Positions 22,504-34,359 are shown, numbered from the stretch's first letter. The stretch: 64,000 nt of DNA from Brachypterus glaber (GCA_958510825.1 OY294048.1:34561026-34625025), one strand, 5' to 3'. Translations and numbers: made by a program. Notes: generated from the letters alone by a model not told the origin.

Positions 22504-23389
22504 AAGTAACAACTTAATCACAAAAAAGGGTGACGTAACTTTTGAATAAATAGGATAATTTGAACAACAATATATTCTCTTACTTGTTAATTGAAATCTA
22601 AAGGCAACTGTTTATAAAATTATAACAAAAATAAAAATTTAAAAACGAAAATAAATTTCGAAACATCTTAAAAAATAAAATATTTAAAAAAATGTATTTT
22701 CGATTTTTTTAAAATTTTTTTGAATTTGTAGATTAAACCGCAATCAATAAAGCAGAAAATGTAATATTTATTTAAATTAACCTATTTATTAAAAAGTACC
22801 GGAGGTCACGTGAACCTTTTCAGCGATTAAAAACGTTTCTTCCGATAGATTATTTGATTTTTGGTTTAAAATTGATATTTACATTATAAGTAAACAAACT
22901 ACAAGAAAACAGTTTTCCAAAGGGAATAACGGAAAACCGTGTTTTGGTAACAAACCTGTATGCCAAATTTCAAGTCTCTTGAACAATAAAAAATATAAAA
23001 TAAGATCATTAAGAGAATAGTTATGTAATTATTTTAAAAATTAAAAAATTATTGCCCTTCCGCTAGAGCCGACCCTGCCGTGGAGATAAAAAAATTAGTT
23101 TTAACGTCCTTAAAAAGACCTAAATACCAATTTTTACGTGAAAATTTTTAAATTCTACAATGTGAGTGCAAAATAAGTAAAACCCTGAATACGTCCCTTT
23201 TGTTGTAATGAAAGTATCAACTCTGGTTATTGACGAGACCTTGCTCCTATCGACTGGGCTGTTTTATTTCAAATCAGTTCTTGTAGGTAGGCAGCAAAAA
23301 TTTGATGAAAAACCTAATCAAGAGCAACTATTCACAGTGGATAATTTTCTCTATAACACTGCTCTACAAAAAAAGATTTTTTTTTTATT
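22504..23389. other. No feature recognised
   Basis: AT-rich. A short open frame at 23,208-23,405 has no domain. Confidence 0.35.
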
Positions 23390-24640
23390 TGCCGGGGTCC
23401 TTTGAGTGGCGTCTGGCCATATTTAATGTGCTAGTTTCGGAACCTTTTTCCATTTTTCTGGGTCAGATCGTTTTTGTTTGAGATATATCAATATAGCGCA
23501 TAGTGTTTTTTTTGCCTACACTTGTAGAAAAAATAGTTATTTATGGTACTAGTGGGTAAAGTAAGATATTGCCCATAAGAAAATTAACCTGCGAGGCGTC
23601 AGCCAAGCAGGTTAATTTTCGAGAGGGCAATATCGGTTTACCCATGAGTGCCATACAAGGTTTTATCCAAAGCTTAGGAATTCATATTTTTATTAAAAAT
23701 TTTAATGACATTTACAAGAAAATAATTTGACAAGTGACAATTGAGTGGGTAAAATAAATAATTATCCACTCAATAAAGTAAAAGCCACGCGGGGGTTATT
23801 ATTGAGTTTATTTAAAATAAAGCTGGTAATTGTCTTATTATCTGTATGTATTGGATAAAATATAATTAACGGCTAATATTTTTCTTTGGATTGGTTCTCT
23901 ATTATTATGGCTCTACAAAAAAAATCGGATTTAAAATATCTTTAATCGTTTGTTTTTTATAGGCTTCTAAATTAAAAAAAAAAATATTTTTTTTATATAC
24001 ATATTTTGATAAAAATGTAAGTATCTATAAATACTAAAGATATGATATATGATATTTTTTTAAGAAATATTAACACATAAAAAAAAACAAAAATATTAAA
24101 GTATTTTATTTATTTTTAGAAGAGCAACACAATAAGTAAATTAAATTAATTTTGAAAAAAAAGCAAAACGAAAAATTAAAAAAAAAAACTTTTACTCCTT
24201 GTTTTAAAACATTAAATTAACATTAAATAATTAAAAATAATATTGTTCTGCTTTCAATAACTCCCCGAAAAATCTACTGGATTCAATCTAAAACTTTTTT
24301 ATTTCCCAAACCTCACACGACTTCACTCGACCTCATGTGTGTTAGTGTTGCTTATAAAAATCAGAGCCATGTTTTTAGTATTTATATAAAATTTTCATGC
24401 GAAAAAATATATATTTTTTTTAAATTTAGAAGCCTATAAAAAACAAAGAATAAAGATATTTTTTTGGCTTAGAGCCCTATTAATAGAGAAAAGGCAAAAA
24501 AAATATTTGGACCTAAATAATTTTTTTTAGAAAACTATACGCAAAAAAAAAACACTGTACGCGGTTTCTCAAAAAAACGAGCTGATCGAGAAAAATGAAG
24601 CAAGATTCCGAAAAAGGACTATAATCAACTAAAATGGCAA
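23390..24640. mobile_element. About 1.25-kb palindromic element, interrupted by MITE D
   Basis: The outer parts mirror one another: 23,420-23,530 with 24,520-24,630, and 23,880-23,990 with 24,400-24,490 (GGCTTCTAAATT against AATTTAGAAGCC). A related piece, in part inverted, lies at 39,040-39,510. MITE D at 23,531-23,856 sits in the left arm. No ORF of note. Confidence 0.6.
23531..23856 (+). mobile_element. MITE family D, copy 2
   Basis: Near-identical to 7903-8230, differing by small indels (for example an extra TAAGAAAAT near 23,576). It is nested in the palindromic element above, so D moved after that element. Confidence 0.8.
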
Positions 24641-24654
24641 ATTTTTAGGTGTAG

Positions 24655-25405
24655 AGCTGTGTAATTTATAGATTACACTACACGATAATCTTGAATACAA
24701 ATTAAGTTTTATTGACTTGCCAACGCAAACCAAGAGTTAATCCTGCTAGTAGTAGGTCTACACATTATAAAACCATTAACAGTAGAATTTGAGATGATCG
24801 AGTTCGGAAGACAATGGATTTTTTTTTTCTTAGAAATGACCATAGCGGACTTAATAAAACTTTATTATATACTGTTATATTCTATATAAATTTTCCGTTT
24901 ACATAAATAGTCTATGAATTCTCAATTCAGAAAAAATAGTTGCAGATGTACCTGGTAGGTTATTTTCTAAAAAAATGTAGTTCAGTGTATTAAATATCTG
25001 TCATAATGCGTCAGAATAATAAATTAGTAATAACAAGTGTTTGACAAATAATTTGTCAATACACTAATATGCATATTTTTTGAGAAATCAAGATGCAAAA
25101 AACCTCAGTGACACTTTTTTCCGAAATGGAAATCAATAGACCGTTTCTCTAAATGGACTTAAATTATCTGATCAAAATTTATATAGAATAAGCTAAAACA
25201 GTATATAATGAAGAACTATTAAGTCGGTTGTGGTTATTTCTGATGAAAAAAAGTCTATTATGTTCCGAAACCGACCACCTCAGATTTAACTGTCATTGAT
25301 TTTAAAATGTGTAGACTTCCCACTAACAGGACTGTTGGTTTGCGTTGGCAAGTCACAAAAAGTTATTTTGTATTTAAGATTAGCTTGAGTAGAATAGAGT
25401 GAAAT
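24655..25405. mobile_element. Foldback element, about 750 bp
   Basis: TTGACTTGCCAACGCAAACC near 24,713 faces GGTTTGCGTTGGCAAGTCA near 25,338. GTAGGTCTACACATT faces AATGTGTAGACTTC. Inner parts near 24,820-24,930 mirror 25,140-25,260. Arms are diverged and the centre is AT-rich. Confidence 0.65.
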
Positions 25406-25687
25406 TGGCTTTTTTTCGAAAACGTGAAACGGGTAGGGGGAAAATTTGCATTTTTAGACAAATAAAGTATGTAAAATTTGGGTTTCATATGACTAAATCT
25501 TGACCTGCCAGTTTTGCTTTAAAAATTGTTTTTTTTATAAGAGCTAGGGTAACATAGTTAAGGCGGCGCTCCGGGGCGTTTCAAAAAGTCCCGATTTTCA
25601 AAATTAAAACGCTCGCTTGTTTAAAAGTGTTCCTTGGTAGAAAACGGTGGCAGTTCAAAAGGGAACTAAATCGATAAATATTTAAGT

Positions 25688-25822
25688 GCCTATTCACAGG
25701 CTCGCATAAGAACATAAAACATAACAATGCAATGTCGTGATTGGCTTGATATGCCGCCATGTAAGCCAATCACGGCATCGCATACTTATGTTTTATGTTC
25801 TTATGCAAGCTTTTGGATAGGC
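25688..25822. mobile_element. Compact palindromic MITE, 135 bp
   Basis: Outer arms 25,688-25,723 and 25,787-25,822 (CATAAGAACATAAAACATA and its complement) and inner arms CGTGATTGGCTT / AAGCCAATCACG pair almost throughout. The ORF at 25,581-25,769 on the minus strand only reads this palindrome. Confidence 0.75.
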
Positions 25823-26204
25823 CTTAAGGTAGCTTAAAGCACTCAAAGATTGATAAAAATTGCACCTGTTTTTTGATGAAAAACGATTGTATTTAAAGTA
25901 GGGAAAATTTTAAAAGGTTTCTTTGCTAATAATGTTATTATATTATTATAAAAATATTATTTAGAAACAATACTAGCTAAGCTAAGCTACACAAATTACA
26001 TCCCCCTCTCCTTAGGGTTCAATATAAAAAAATCTATTCTTTGAACATTTCGAAAATATTTCATGTTTACAATTTAAAAAAAAAGTTAATAAAAAATAGT
26101 TTTAAAGAAAACACCTGTATATTTCGATCTAAATGAGATACCAACGCGTACCCAACGTCATTTTACAAAAAAATATTTGCGACAATAAATTTATGTTTAT
26201 TCAA

Positions 26205-27075
26205 CGTTATTAGCTGGGATTGTTTTTGGTAAAATTGAGGTGGGGTAAAGGGGTGAGAGGTAATAGGGTAAAACAAATTAAAAATCTTTATTTATTAAAA
26301 AAATATTTTAAAATAAACAAATTAAAAAAACTAACAATTCTTTATTTAAAAAAAATTGGAAATATTATTTTAAAACATTTTTTTTTTATTATTTGTTAAA
26401 AAATAGTTATTTTCTTAACTAGTGTATTAAGTAGCATTTTATCCACGCGTGACGGCCTCGTGGGCTGATATTCTTAAGTGGATAAAATCACTTAATACAC
26501 GAGTTGAGAATTTAATTTTATCCAACACCTTTTATTTTTAAATAAAAATCTATAATTTTGCGAAAAATTATGTCAAATATATTAAGATTAAGTTTTCTTA
26601 ATACTAAAATAATAGGTAGCCATGGCCTAAGTATGCCTATTAAAAATAAACAATTGCTAGTTTTACATTTCTTACAAACGTCAAAATGGACGCGGTGATG
26701 ACAGAATTTTTAATAAAAACAGTATTTTATTCAAAAACTAAAGAATAATTTGGGGTTTTCTTTAATTTTTATGGTTTAGTTAACGTGCTTCTATTTATAG
26801 AATAGTTATAATACTTAATTAATCAGGTATGTATCAAATTTTGGGTGAGATCAAAAGCTGTACGTAAAAGAGTGGGTGAAAAATTTTTTAGTCACTAGTG
26901 GAAAAAAACTCACTTTTGACATTTAAAATAGTGCTCAAAACAAGTGTTTCTGTGAAGGTGTTGGATAAAAACAATTTTTTTTTAATTATTTAAAAAAAAA
27001 GATTTTTGTTGTATTCATAAATAAAGTACTTAGATGAGAAAGTATTTTTTGTTGGCAGCAGTATTTTATTATTAT
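26205..27075. repeat. GTCY-module family, copy without the tract, split by a stem-loop
   Basis: 26,215-26,400 (TTTTTGGTAAAATTGAGG, GGGTAAAACAA) and 26,945-27,072 (TTTTGTTGGCAGCAGTATTTT) match 32,390-32,640. The stem-loop member E lies between. Confidence 0.5.
26405..26527. repeat. Stem-loop repeat (member E)
   Basis: CTTAACTAGTGTATTAAGTA and ATTTTATCCAC face GTGGATAAAATCACTTAAT and ACACGAGTTGAG around CGTGACGGCCTCGTGGGC. The left edge is AAATAGTTATTTT, as in MITE D. Confidence 0.7.
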
Positions 27076-27261
27076 GTTTGTTACTTATTATTATTATATA
27101 TAATGTATGTGCGTTTAAATATAAATGTTACCTCACCAACAGAATTTTCCCGCCTGCTTTGATCGCTTACACGCTTCACCTAGGATATCCCTTTGAGCTT
27201 CACCGGAGGAAACTTCCACATCAGTCCTTTCAGGTCCATCGATACGCCAAACAGGACAACG

Positions 27262-27343
27262 ATGAGGGGCTGGTTGAACCTCGTGGTAATCTCCACGACG
27301 GTTATGATCTTTATGTTAAATGCTGAGAAAGTTGAGGCGAAAC
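27262..27343 (+). CDS. Candidate first coding exon of a secreted protein (signal peptide, GTAAGT donor)
   Basis: An ATG in good context (A at -3) opens a 27-codon frame reading MRGWLNLVVISTTVMIFMLN then AEKVEAK. It has a short basic n-region, a hydrophobic core of about 15 residues and a polar end, the shape of a cleavable secretory signal. After one base of codon 28 the sequence is C|GTAAGT at 27,344, a consensus splice donor, so the exon would end in phase 1. Upstream, 27,130-27,261 is markedly richer in GC than its surroundings and would be the 5' UTR, with TATATATAA at 27,095-27,103 as a possible TATA box. No second exon was recognised in the remaining plus strand, so the product is unknown. 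A 92-bp GC-rich frame also stays open on other strands, so chance cannot be excluded. Confidence 0.4.
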
Positions 27344-27439
27344 GTAAGTTTTATGTTTTTTAAAGGTAGGACTTTTTTAATGAACTGGCTATTTAAACTT
27401 CCGTCCCTCGAGTGAAATATTGAATCTAAATTGCAATAA

Positions 27440-28165
27440 ATTTACACGGGCTGATATTTTAAAGGGTAGTAGTGGATGGTAACCGAACACTCCTGTTAGT
27501 TTTTCACCGGATGATTTTCGTAAGGGGAGTCCGCTATCTTGAATTTTAGGGGTGAGTGCGGTTATCTCGCTAAATATTCATCTTACAATAAAAATACATA
27601 TTAACAACTTTGTTAAGGAGAAAATTTCCAACAATATTTGCCAAAATCAGTTTTTCATTATAATAATAACAATCGAGTTATATTCAAAAATAGCCATGGA
27701 GGTAAAATTGTTTTATTTTTTATTTTTTAGCCAAATTATTCATCGGATGATAAAAGTGTCTATGAACAAACTTGTAGCTCTTGAAATTCTCTATAAGCTT
27801 CCTATATTATAAATTTTCATAGGTATTTTGGCATGATTACAGAGGATGCAACTCGCCTTCTGTAACCGTACCATAATATTTATGAAAATTCGTAATAATA
27901 TTATATGATGAATAATTTGGCTAGAAAATCAAGAAAACCAACTTCACCCCAACATCGCCATTTTTGAATATTTATAATTCGATTGTTATTAATAAATTAA
28001 AAATAGTTATTTATATACCAAGGAACTAAACTTGCTGGTTTAGTCTCGCTGCATTAGTGTTTCCTCGGGGTTCCCCGTACGCAAATAATCCGGTGAAAAT
28101 CTAAAAGGAATTTTCTGTTACCATCCACTACTCTCCTTTAAAATATTAGCCCGCAATTTCAAAAT
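27440..28165. mobile_element. Foldback element, about 725 bp
   Basis: GGGCTGATATTTTAAAGG and GTAGTGGATGGTAAC near 27,450-27,482 face the complements at 28,115-28,160. CACCGGATGATTTTCGT faces ACGCAAATAATCCGGTG. Inner arms 27,655-27,835 mirror 27,850-28,000. The tip is ATTACAGAGGATGCAACTCG with CCTTCTGTAAC. Two open frames inside (27,552-27,812) are readings of the arms. Confidence 0.7.
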
Positions 28166-28263
28166 AGGAATTTCTCGTTATTTGAGTAGACTAGTAACAT
28201 AACCAAACTCCAGTTTGAAAATTAATTCATGGTTCTGAACGTCTGAACTTCTTATAGTGAAGT

Positions 28264-28702
28264 GGTTAATTATAAAATAATTAAAAAAGGCTTATAATCA
28301 TCGACTTCACGTTAATTTTATTATTGAAAACAATTAGTGTGACCGCGGTTTCGCTATAATAGATATAGCATCTACGGACTTAAATACATATAATGGGACA
28401 TCTTTAACATTCTGGTCATAAATAACACTAAGGACATTACACAATTAATAAATTAGGTTACAGATTACAACCTAATTCATGCCACTGAAAATGCATATTT
28501 TTATTCTGTAACCTAATTTATTAATTGTGTAATGTCCTTAGTGTTATTTATGACCAGAATGTTAAAGATGTCCCATTATATGTATTTAAGTCCGTAGATG
28601 CTATATCTATTATAGCGAAACCGCGGTCACACTAATTGTTTTCAATAATAAAATTAACGTGAAGTCGATTATAAGCCTTTTTTAATTACTTTATAAATAA
28701 CC
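28264..28702. repeat. Near-perfect palindrome with 200-bp arms
   Basis: 28,264-28,463 and 28,506-28,702 are complementary at almost every base (one 3-nt indel near 28,300 and a few changes near the outer ends) around a 42-nt loop. The arms hold no ORF. Such identity over 200 bp implies recent origin or gene conversion between arms. Confidence 0.85.
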
Positions 28703-29761
28703 AAACCCTTTGGTTTAGGTCGTTTTTTTCGCCTGTTTGGTGTTTTTAATGCTAATGGTTTGCGTAGCCCCCCCCCCTATTTTTGACGAAAAATATACCT
28801 TAAAATCTTTATAAACTTATAAAATAATACAGTAAGAATATAAGACTTACACTTAGCTTCTTGTACGTCGGACGTTCAAATAACCAGTCCCTTTTATTTA
28901 ATCTTAAACTGTTCATGGCGGGATTTATGTCAATATAACCTCGTTTCAACATAACTATAGCTGTGTGTACGAAAAGTACTTGCTGATCCCTACTAAGAAG
29001 AACAGTAGATAGTCAAAAAAATGTAGTTGGACGAAATACGCCCACGGTATATTTTTAGGGAGCCTTTAAATAGCAAAGTATACTGATTTTTTAATAATAC
29101 AGTTGTATTTTGTTAACAAAAGCAAATTATATAAGCCATAAAATCTATTTTAATTTGTTTCAATAAAATATACGAGATTAAAGAAAAAATAGATTTGACA
29201 ACTGATTTTACATTAAAAAATGAGAATTCAACTTTTCTGCTAAATCGCTTTCTAAAAGAGCTCTTTTAAAAGGCATTTTTGCATTATTTTTATCGATTTT
29301 TATTCTCATAACTTAGGAACCGTTTAACCTATGGGCATGAAAATTTTACTATAAAGAATAAAAAAATTTAAATATATTTTAAATATTTAATAACGTTAAT
29401 AACGTTAAACTAAAATCAACTTTTTGACCAGGGGCGTAGTAATTCATTTAAAAACTATCTCATTTTTTGACGTAAAAACAGCTGTCAAATCATTTTTTTT
29501 TAATTTCGTATTTTTTTATTAAAAAATAGGTATGTTTGCTTTTTTCGCGTCGCGAAAAGATTTATTAATATTATAAAAAATATTATTCATTATTAACACT
29601 CAAGTGACACATGACTGCATAGCGGGGAAAAGGGATTCATCAAATATTCTATTGGTTTACTGAATGTGTTTGGCTTTACTGTATTCTAATATTATGTTTT
29701 TATGCACAGACAAGATAAGCAACCTCGGTTTGGTTGATTTGGGAAAATTTTAACTATTGTT
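28703..29761. other. No gene; contains half of a dispersed foldback family
   Basis: 29,290-29,450 (ATAACTTAGGAACCGTTTAACC to GACCAGGGGCGTAG) matches the element at 53,310-53,710. A C9 run lies near 28,769. Confidence 0.4.
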
Positions 29762-30115
29762 TACACTTGTATTACACTGATATGTCAACACTCGATTGAC
29801 TTTGTATGAACACCAAATTTCCACTCGTGTTTTTGATACTTACAGTAGACTTCCAGTGTAGACTCGGTGTAACAACCTCTCTTTTAAATTTACGGTGGGA
29901 TTCCAGTGTGATACGGTGTAACACCTGTTGTTCAAATTTAAAGTGGGAATTTGGTATAAACACGGTGTAACGCAGAAGTTTTTGGTCGTCAGTGTAGACA
30001 CGGTGTAACACCTTTTTTTTTAATTTACGGTGGGATCCAGTGTGATACGGTGTAACACCTGTTGTTCAAATTTAACATTTTCACGGTGTGACTTCAGTGT
30101 ATTTGGTGTAATCGG
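29762..30115. repeat. Minisatellite-like array of ACGGTGTAACACC units
   Basis: The phrases ACGGTGGGATTCCAGTGTG, ATACGGTGTAACACC and TGTTGTTCAAATTTAA recur in order with spacing of about 50-60 bp over seven or so degenerate units. The left end near 29,775-29,830 carries partial inverted units, so the array may be the body of a foldback element. The minus ORF at 29,772-30,011 is a reading of the repeat. Confidence 0.65.
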
Positions 30116-31445
30116 GTCCGCTAGGGAGTAAGAAAAGAACTAAAACAATTTAGGTTCTTCGAAAAAATGTTTTTTTTTTCGGGGGTAAATCAACACGTGG
30201 CAGTAAAACCTCAAGGTAGAATTTTATCCTTTTATGTATTTAGTTTCGTCGCCACAGCGAATCTGAATCAGTTTTCCTTTATTCTTAATTTTAAATTGTT
30301 TTTCTTAACCCTTTGAATTACGCATTTTTTTAATGATTGTATTTCTATCAAAATAGTTGCATTATAAGTTATTGGGGTTTGGACTTTCACGAAACTGTTA
30401 CCAGATTTTTAAAATTCAAAATGGCGGATCCAATATACTTTTTTAGACAAATATTTATTATTTATGTTGAATGAATATTTATATTCAATATATTTATATG
30501 TTTTAAAATTGTTAATATTAAATAAAAGTAATTTTTTATTATTTTTTTGTGGAGATCGCCATCTATACAAAGCAAAAATGTGTAACTAACCTCACAAGTG
30601 TTTATAAATTTAAAGATGGTGGCAGTTTTGCCGTGGAAAATAAAATATACAATTGTTAATAAAAAAGGTAAAATTGTGAATAAAATAGTATACAAACCTC
30701 GGCTAACGCCCCTTGGTCAGCTAACCTTCCCTCACAAAATGAAACATTTTCCACATTTGTAATATACTATTAATTCAGATATGCCGAAAGTAAAATAGTC
30801 CCACGTTCGTCCTTTCCTTCGCGACGCATTTTTCCTTTCCTGGCCTTTATTCCAGCAACCTCGAGGCCTCAAATAGCATACTCAAAACCACATTCTTCGC
30901 AATGGCGTAGATATTTTTTCCGTTGGGGGAGATTCGAAAAAATAACATATTTTTTTACATATTTTAATAATTTGGATTGCCATTTAGTCAAAAATTTTAC
31001 TGCTGCAAAAAGTATTCTTTTCTGAAATATTATTTTTTATATTATATACGTTTAAAAAAATTCTTATTTTTGTCTTATGATTCTTCAATGCAACTATTTA
31101 ATTGTGAAATTCACGCAAGTTCAGGCCATGTTGATTGTACTGTAATGACGGATTTGGCTGAAATTTGGGACACTTGTTCCTTACATTAGAAGATTGCTGG
31201 GGGAATTTTATTAAAAAAAACTTCAGGAGTTATGGTTTTCTTCATTTTTCATATAAAAATAATTTTGCGAAAATTTGAATTCTTAGTGAAACAATAAATA
31301 TTTATACTAATTGAAATAAATGAAAACGGTTTTCATAATTGAAAAAGGCATAATTTTCTATACGGTATACGGTCGACTTAAAACTATTTTGTTGCTTTAA
31401 TAATGAGATGAGTGCAATGAACTTTAAAGCCATTTTTGCTTTAAT
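30116..31445. other. No gene recognised
   Basis: AT-rich. AAAATTCAAAATGGCGGATCC near 30,411-30,430 resembles 17,310-17,330. Short ORFs lack domains. Confidence 0.35.
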
Positions 31446-31580
31446 AATTGTTGAATTTTTCCAATATAATGATATCATTTTTAATAGGTACCTATCCATG
31501 TTTCGATTTGTTGATATATTTCTTAATCTCTAAAAGAAATGTTTCCTATTTTCTAAAGTTTATTCTTCGGTATAATATCT
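31446..31580 (+). repeat. Duplicated 135-bp block, copy 1
   Basis: Almost identical to 32,741-32,879 in the same direction. The second copy has an extra ACCT (TACCTACCTATCC) and one or two base changes. Confidence 0.8.
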
Positions 31581-31634
31581 TTTTTTGTGTAACTTTTTTT
31601 TTTATTTTATTATTGGCATATGGTATTTTGGTCT

Positions 31635-31885
31635 AGTAATTGTCTTATTATCTGTATGTATTGGATAATAGTATATTATTCAACGAGCGTATAATATTTG
31701 CTATTAATCAATGAGGGTAAATTTTAGGACACGAGCCGAAAGGCGAGTGGCCTAATTACCCGAATGATTAATAGCTATTATACGCGAGTATAGCTTTATC
31801 CACCGCAGTTTTAAAGTTTAAACGGTTAATTTTTACAGACCCGTGATTAATAGGCTTATTAATCACGGCCGTGGATAAAAAATAT
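31635..31885. repeat. Compound stem-loop repeat (member F)
   Basis: After the 33-bp end shared with MITE D (31,635-31,667), ATAGTATATTATTCAACGAG opens a palindrome (GCTATTAATCAATGAGG against CGAATGATTAATAGC) with the core GAGCCGAAAGGCGAGT at 31,733-31,748. A second, smaller palindrome at 31,790-31,880 pairs TTTATCCACCG with CCGTGGATAAA. An inverted copy lies at 56,755-56,952. Confidence 0.75.
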
Positions 31886-32139
31886 TTTCAAATAGTTTTT
31901 GATGTTTTATTATTATTTGTCAAGTCATTGACATTAATGAAATGTGCACTGTATATGAGTTGCCTACCATGAACCAAAACTTTTGGTTCAAATGTGTGTT
32001 TTTTTTCGGTACCTACGGAGACGTATTTTGTCTTACTTTGGGTGCATTTGTATAAAATTAATTCCTTTCTATAAGAAAATGACTACCCGCCGATTAAATA
32101 TGCTTTCGAGTAAGTCCGTCTAAAAAAAAAACAGATTTA

Positions 32140-32640
32140 TTTATTACTTTCTCCAAGGAAAGTCATGCATTAGTAAAATAAAATTCGAAAAAAATTTATT
32201 GCTTTTTTTACGTTTCTGGAAGTTTTATATCCAAAAAAAATGATTTCCGTCAAAAAAAAAATTCTGTCTGTCGGTCGGTCGGTCTGTCGGTCTGTGTGTC
32301 CGGGAAATTTGTGACCACGATAACTCAAGAACGCTTCGGGCTAAAGACTTCAAATTTGGACCACAGGTTGATTATCCAAAGTTCTAGGCTGAGATTATTT
32401 TTGGTAAAAATCGGATTGGGGTAAGGGCGTAAAATGGGGTAAAAACAATTTTTTTCAAAAACATTTTTTTTATTTATTTTTCGTTTTGCGAAAAAGGAAA
32501 TTTTTTGAAAACATATTTTTTTTTTTTATATATTTTTGTAATTTTTTTGTAATTTATTTTTTTTTCGTTTGTGGATTTAATAAACGTAGGAATATAGGGG
32601 AAAGTATTATTTTGTTGGCAGCAGTATTTTTTTTAACATA
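32140..32640 (+). repeat. GTCY-module repeat, copy 1
   Basis: A tract of GTCT/GTCG/GTCC words at 32,266-32,310 is followed by ATAACTCAAGAACGCTTCGG, GATTGGGGTAAGGGCGTAAA and a T-rich tail ending TTGGCAGCAGTATTTT. Compare 34,360-34,700 and, inverted, 37,350-37,620. Confidence 0.6.
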
Positions 32641-32740
32641 GCATTTTATATTGAGAAGATATTGTGGATATTAAGCATTCAGATTCATTTTATATACCCA
32701 CTTCAAAATTTAATAATGTTTCTATATAATTTAGTTTGCG

Positions 32741-32879
32741 AATTGTTGAATTTTTCCAATATCATGATATCATTTTTAATAGGTACCTACCTATCCATGT
32801 TTCGATTTGTTGATATATTTCTTAATCTCTAAAAGAAATGTTTCCTATTTTCTAAAGTTTATTCTTCGGTATAATATCT
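32741..32879 (+). repeat. Duplicated 135-bp block, copy 2
   Basis: See copy 1 at 31,446-31,580. The sequence that follows copy 1 (TTTTTTTGTGTAACTTTTTT, then ATATGGTATTTTGGTC) resumes only at about 33,255 here, so about 370 bp appears to have entered after copy 2. Confidence 0.75.
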
Positions 32880-33149
32880 TGTAGTATTAGGTTAGGGGCC
32901 ATACTTAAGCCTTTAAGTGTTGGTGGTCCCTACACTGATAGAAATGTTGTTGTAATATAGGCGCCAGCCATATTTTGTAATATGTTATAAAGTAAATATG
33001 TTATACAATACAACAACCAGTTGTAGAACTAAGAAGTAAACAACACAAAATTGTAATAAATACAACAAAAAATGTTATCTCATAGCATAGTACTATACTA
33101 TAGTACAATTTGTGGCTGGCAAATACACGGTGTATTTGAAATAGGGTCC

Positions 33150-33401
33150 AAAATTTTAAGGGGTGATTGTACATCAGAAAATATGAAAAAAGTACTTATT
33201 TTAACCAGGGATGTCCGAAACTGAGGGGGGGGCACATCAGTTTTTTGTCCAATTTTTTTTTGTGTAACTTTTTTTTAATTTTATTTTTGGTATATGGTAT
33301 ATTGGTCAAAATACATAAAAAAACTGTGAAGAAAAAGCTCGTATAGATCGAGGTTCGAAAATCAGTTTAAGAGTACTACGACCTCTTAAAGAGTAACACC
33401 A

Positions 33402-33443
<42 letters not shown>

Positions 33444-33792
33444 GTATTGAAGTTTTTATTGGTGCATTTTTTATTTCCTATTTTTGATGCTCAGAACGCG
33501 AAACTACATATTTTTGCAATTTTCTCGAAAACGGTTGGCCCTACAGTGTTACATAAAGAGTACCTTTTTTATGTATTTTTAATTAAAGATTAATATTTTA
33601 TTATTATAAATAAACCCTATAATAGGGTTCCAGAAATATTAAATGAAAACTACTTTTTAGATGTACCCTTAGAGGGTCGTAGCTCCCTTAGGTCTCATAT
33701 CCGGACCAACCCTTATAGGAACTTTTTTCATAGTTTTTAACGTGGAATCATCTCTTAAATTTCTCGAGTTTATTTCTGAATAACCTTATATA
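33150..33792. mobile_element. Foldback MITE, same family as 4388-5115
   Basis: The left arm carries AGGGGTGATTGTACATCAG and the right arm GGACCAACCCTTATAGGAAC and GTGGAATCATCTCTTAAATTTC. The spacer contains a (CT)n run. The arms are more diverged than in the 4.4-kb copy. Confidence 0.65.
33404..33440. repeat. (CT)n microsatellite
   Basis: About 18 consecutive CT units, followed by GCAG. Confidence 0.9.
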
Positions 33793-33887
33793 CCTAAGTT
33801 ACCATTTAAACAAAATTAATGAAAATTGAGTTTGCAAACATTTTTATTCCAATTTTTTAAATTATTATTTATATTATTTACTATATA

Positions 33888-34096
33888 CCGTGCGATTATA
33901 AAGTGCCGAACACTTTTTGATGCAAAACTGGCATTAGCGATGAGTAAAATGCAAGAAAGCTGTGTGCGTTTTACTGGCCACCGAGCTGTTGTACGTAGCA
34001 ATCACATGGGCTTGTCGCGCACAACTCTAACAGAGGCGTGGCTTCAAACGAAGAGTATTTTCTTTTCAAACAGTTTGGCACTTTATAATCGCACTG
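33888..34096. mobile_element. 209-bp TIR MITE with TA duplication
   Basis: Termini CCGTGCGATTATAAAGTGCC and GGCACTTTATAATCGCACTG, each followed outward by TA, give a clean target duplication. The centre is unusually GC-rich, which creates spurious ORFs on both strands (33,816-34,110). TIR length and TA target fit Tc1/mariner-type MITEs. Confidence 0.8.
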
Positions 34097-34359
34097 TATA
34101 TTATGAATAGTATAAGTAGGTATATTGTATTCTATTTACATTTTCTAGTAATCTGCCTTGCATTAGGTACAATAATCTTAAACCACTTAGTATATTAAGT
34201 TGTAATCTATTTTGATTAATATTCTATATATTCTGTAGGCTTCATGTAATCCACCGTTAAAATTATACATGGTGGGCCATATTAGAGACCCTCGATATAT
34301 TTTGCCAGTTCTGTCACCACAAATAATTGTGACACACTTTGACAGCTAAACTTATAACT
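34097..34359. other. No feature recognised
   Basis: AT-rich. Confidence 0.35.

Noticed and set aside
27321..27346. Hammerhead-like CTGAGAAAGTTGAGGCGAAAC
   Set aside because: The core does not match CTGANGA, and no stem II or stem I pairing exists.
33816..34110. Overlapping ORFs on both strands
   Set aside because: They lie inside a 209-bp TIR MITE with TA duplications and have no domain.
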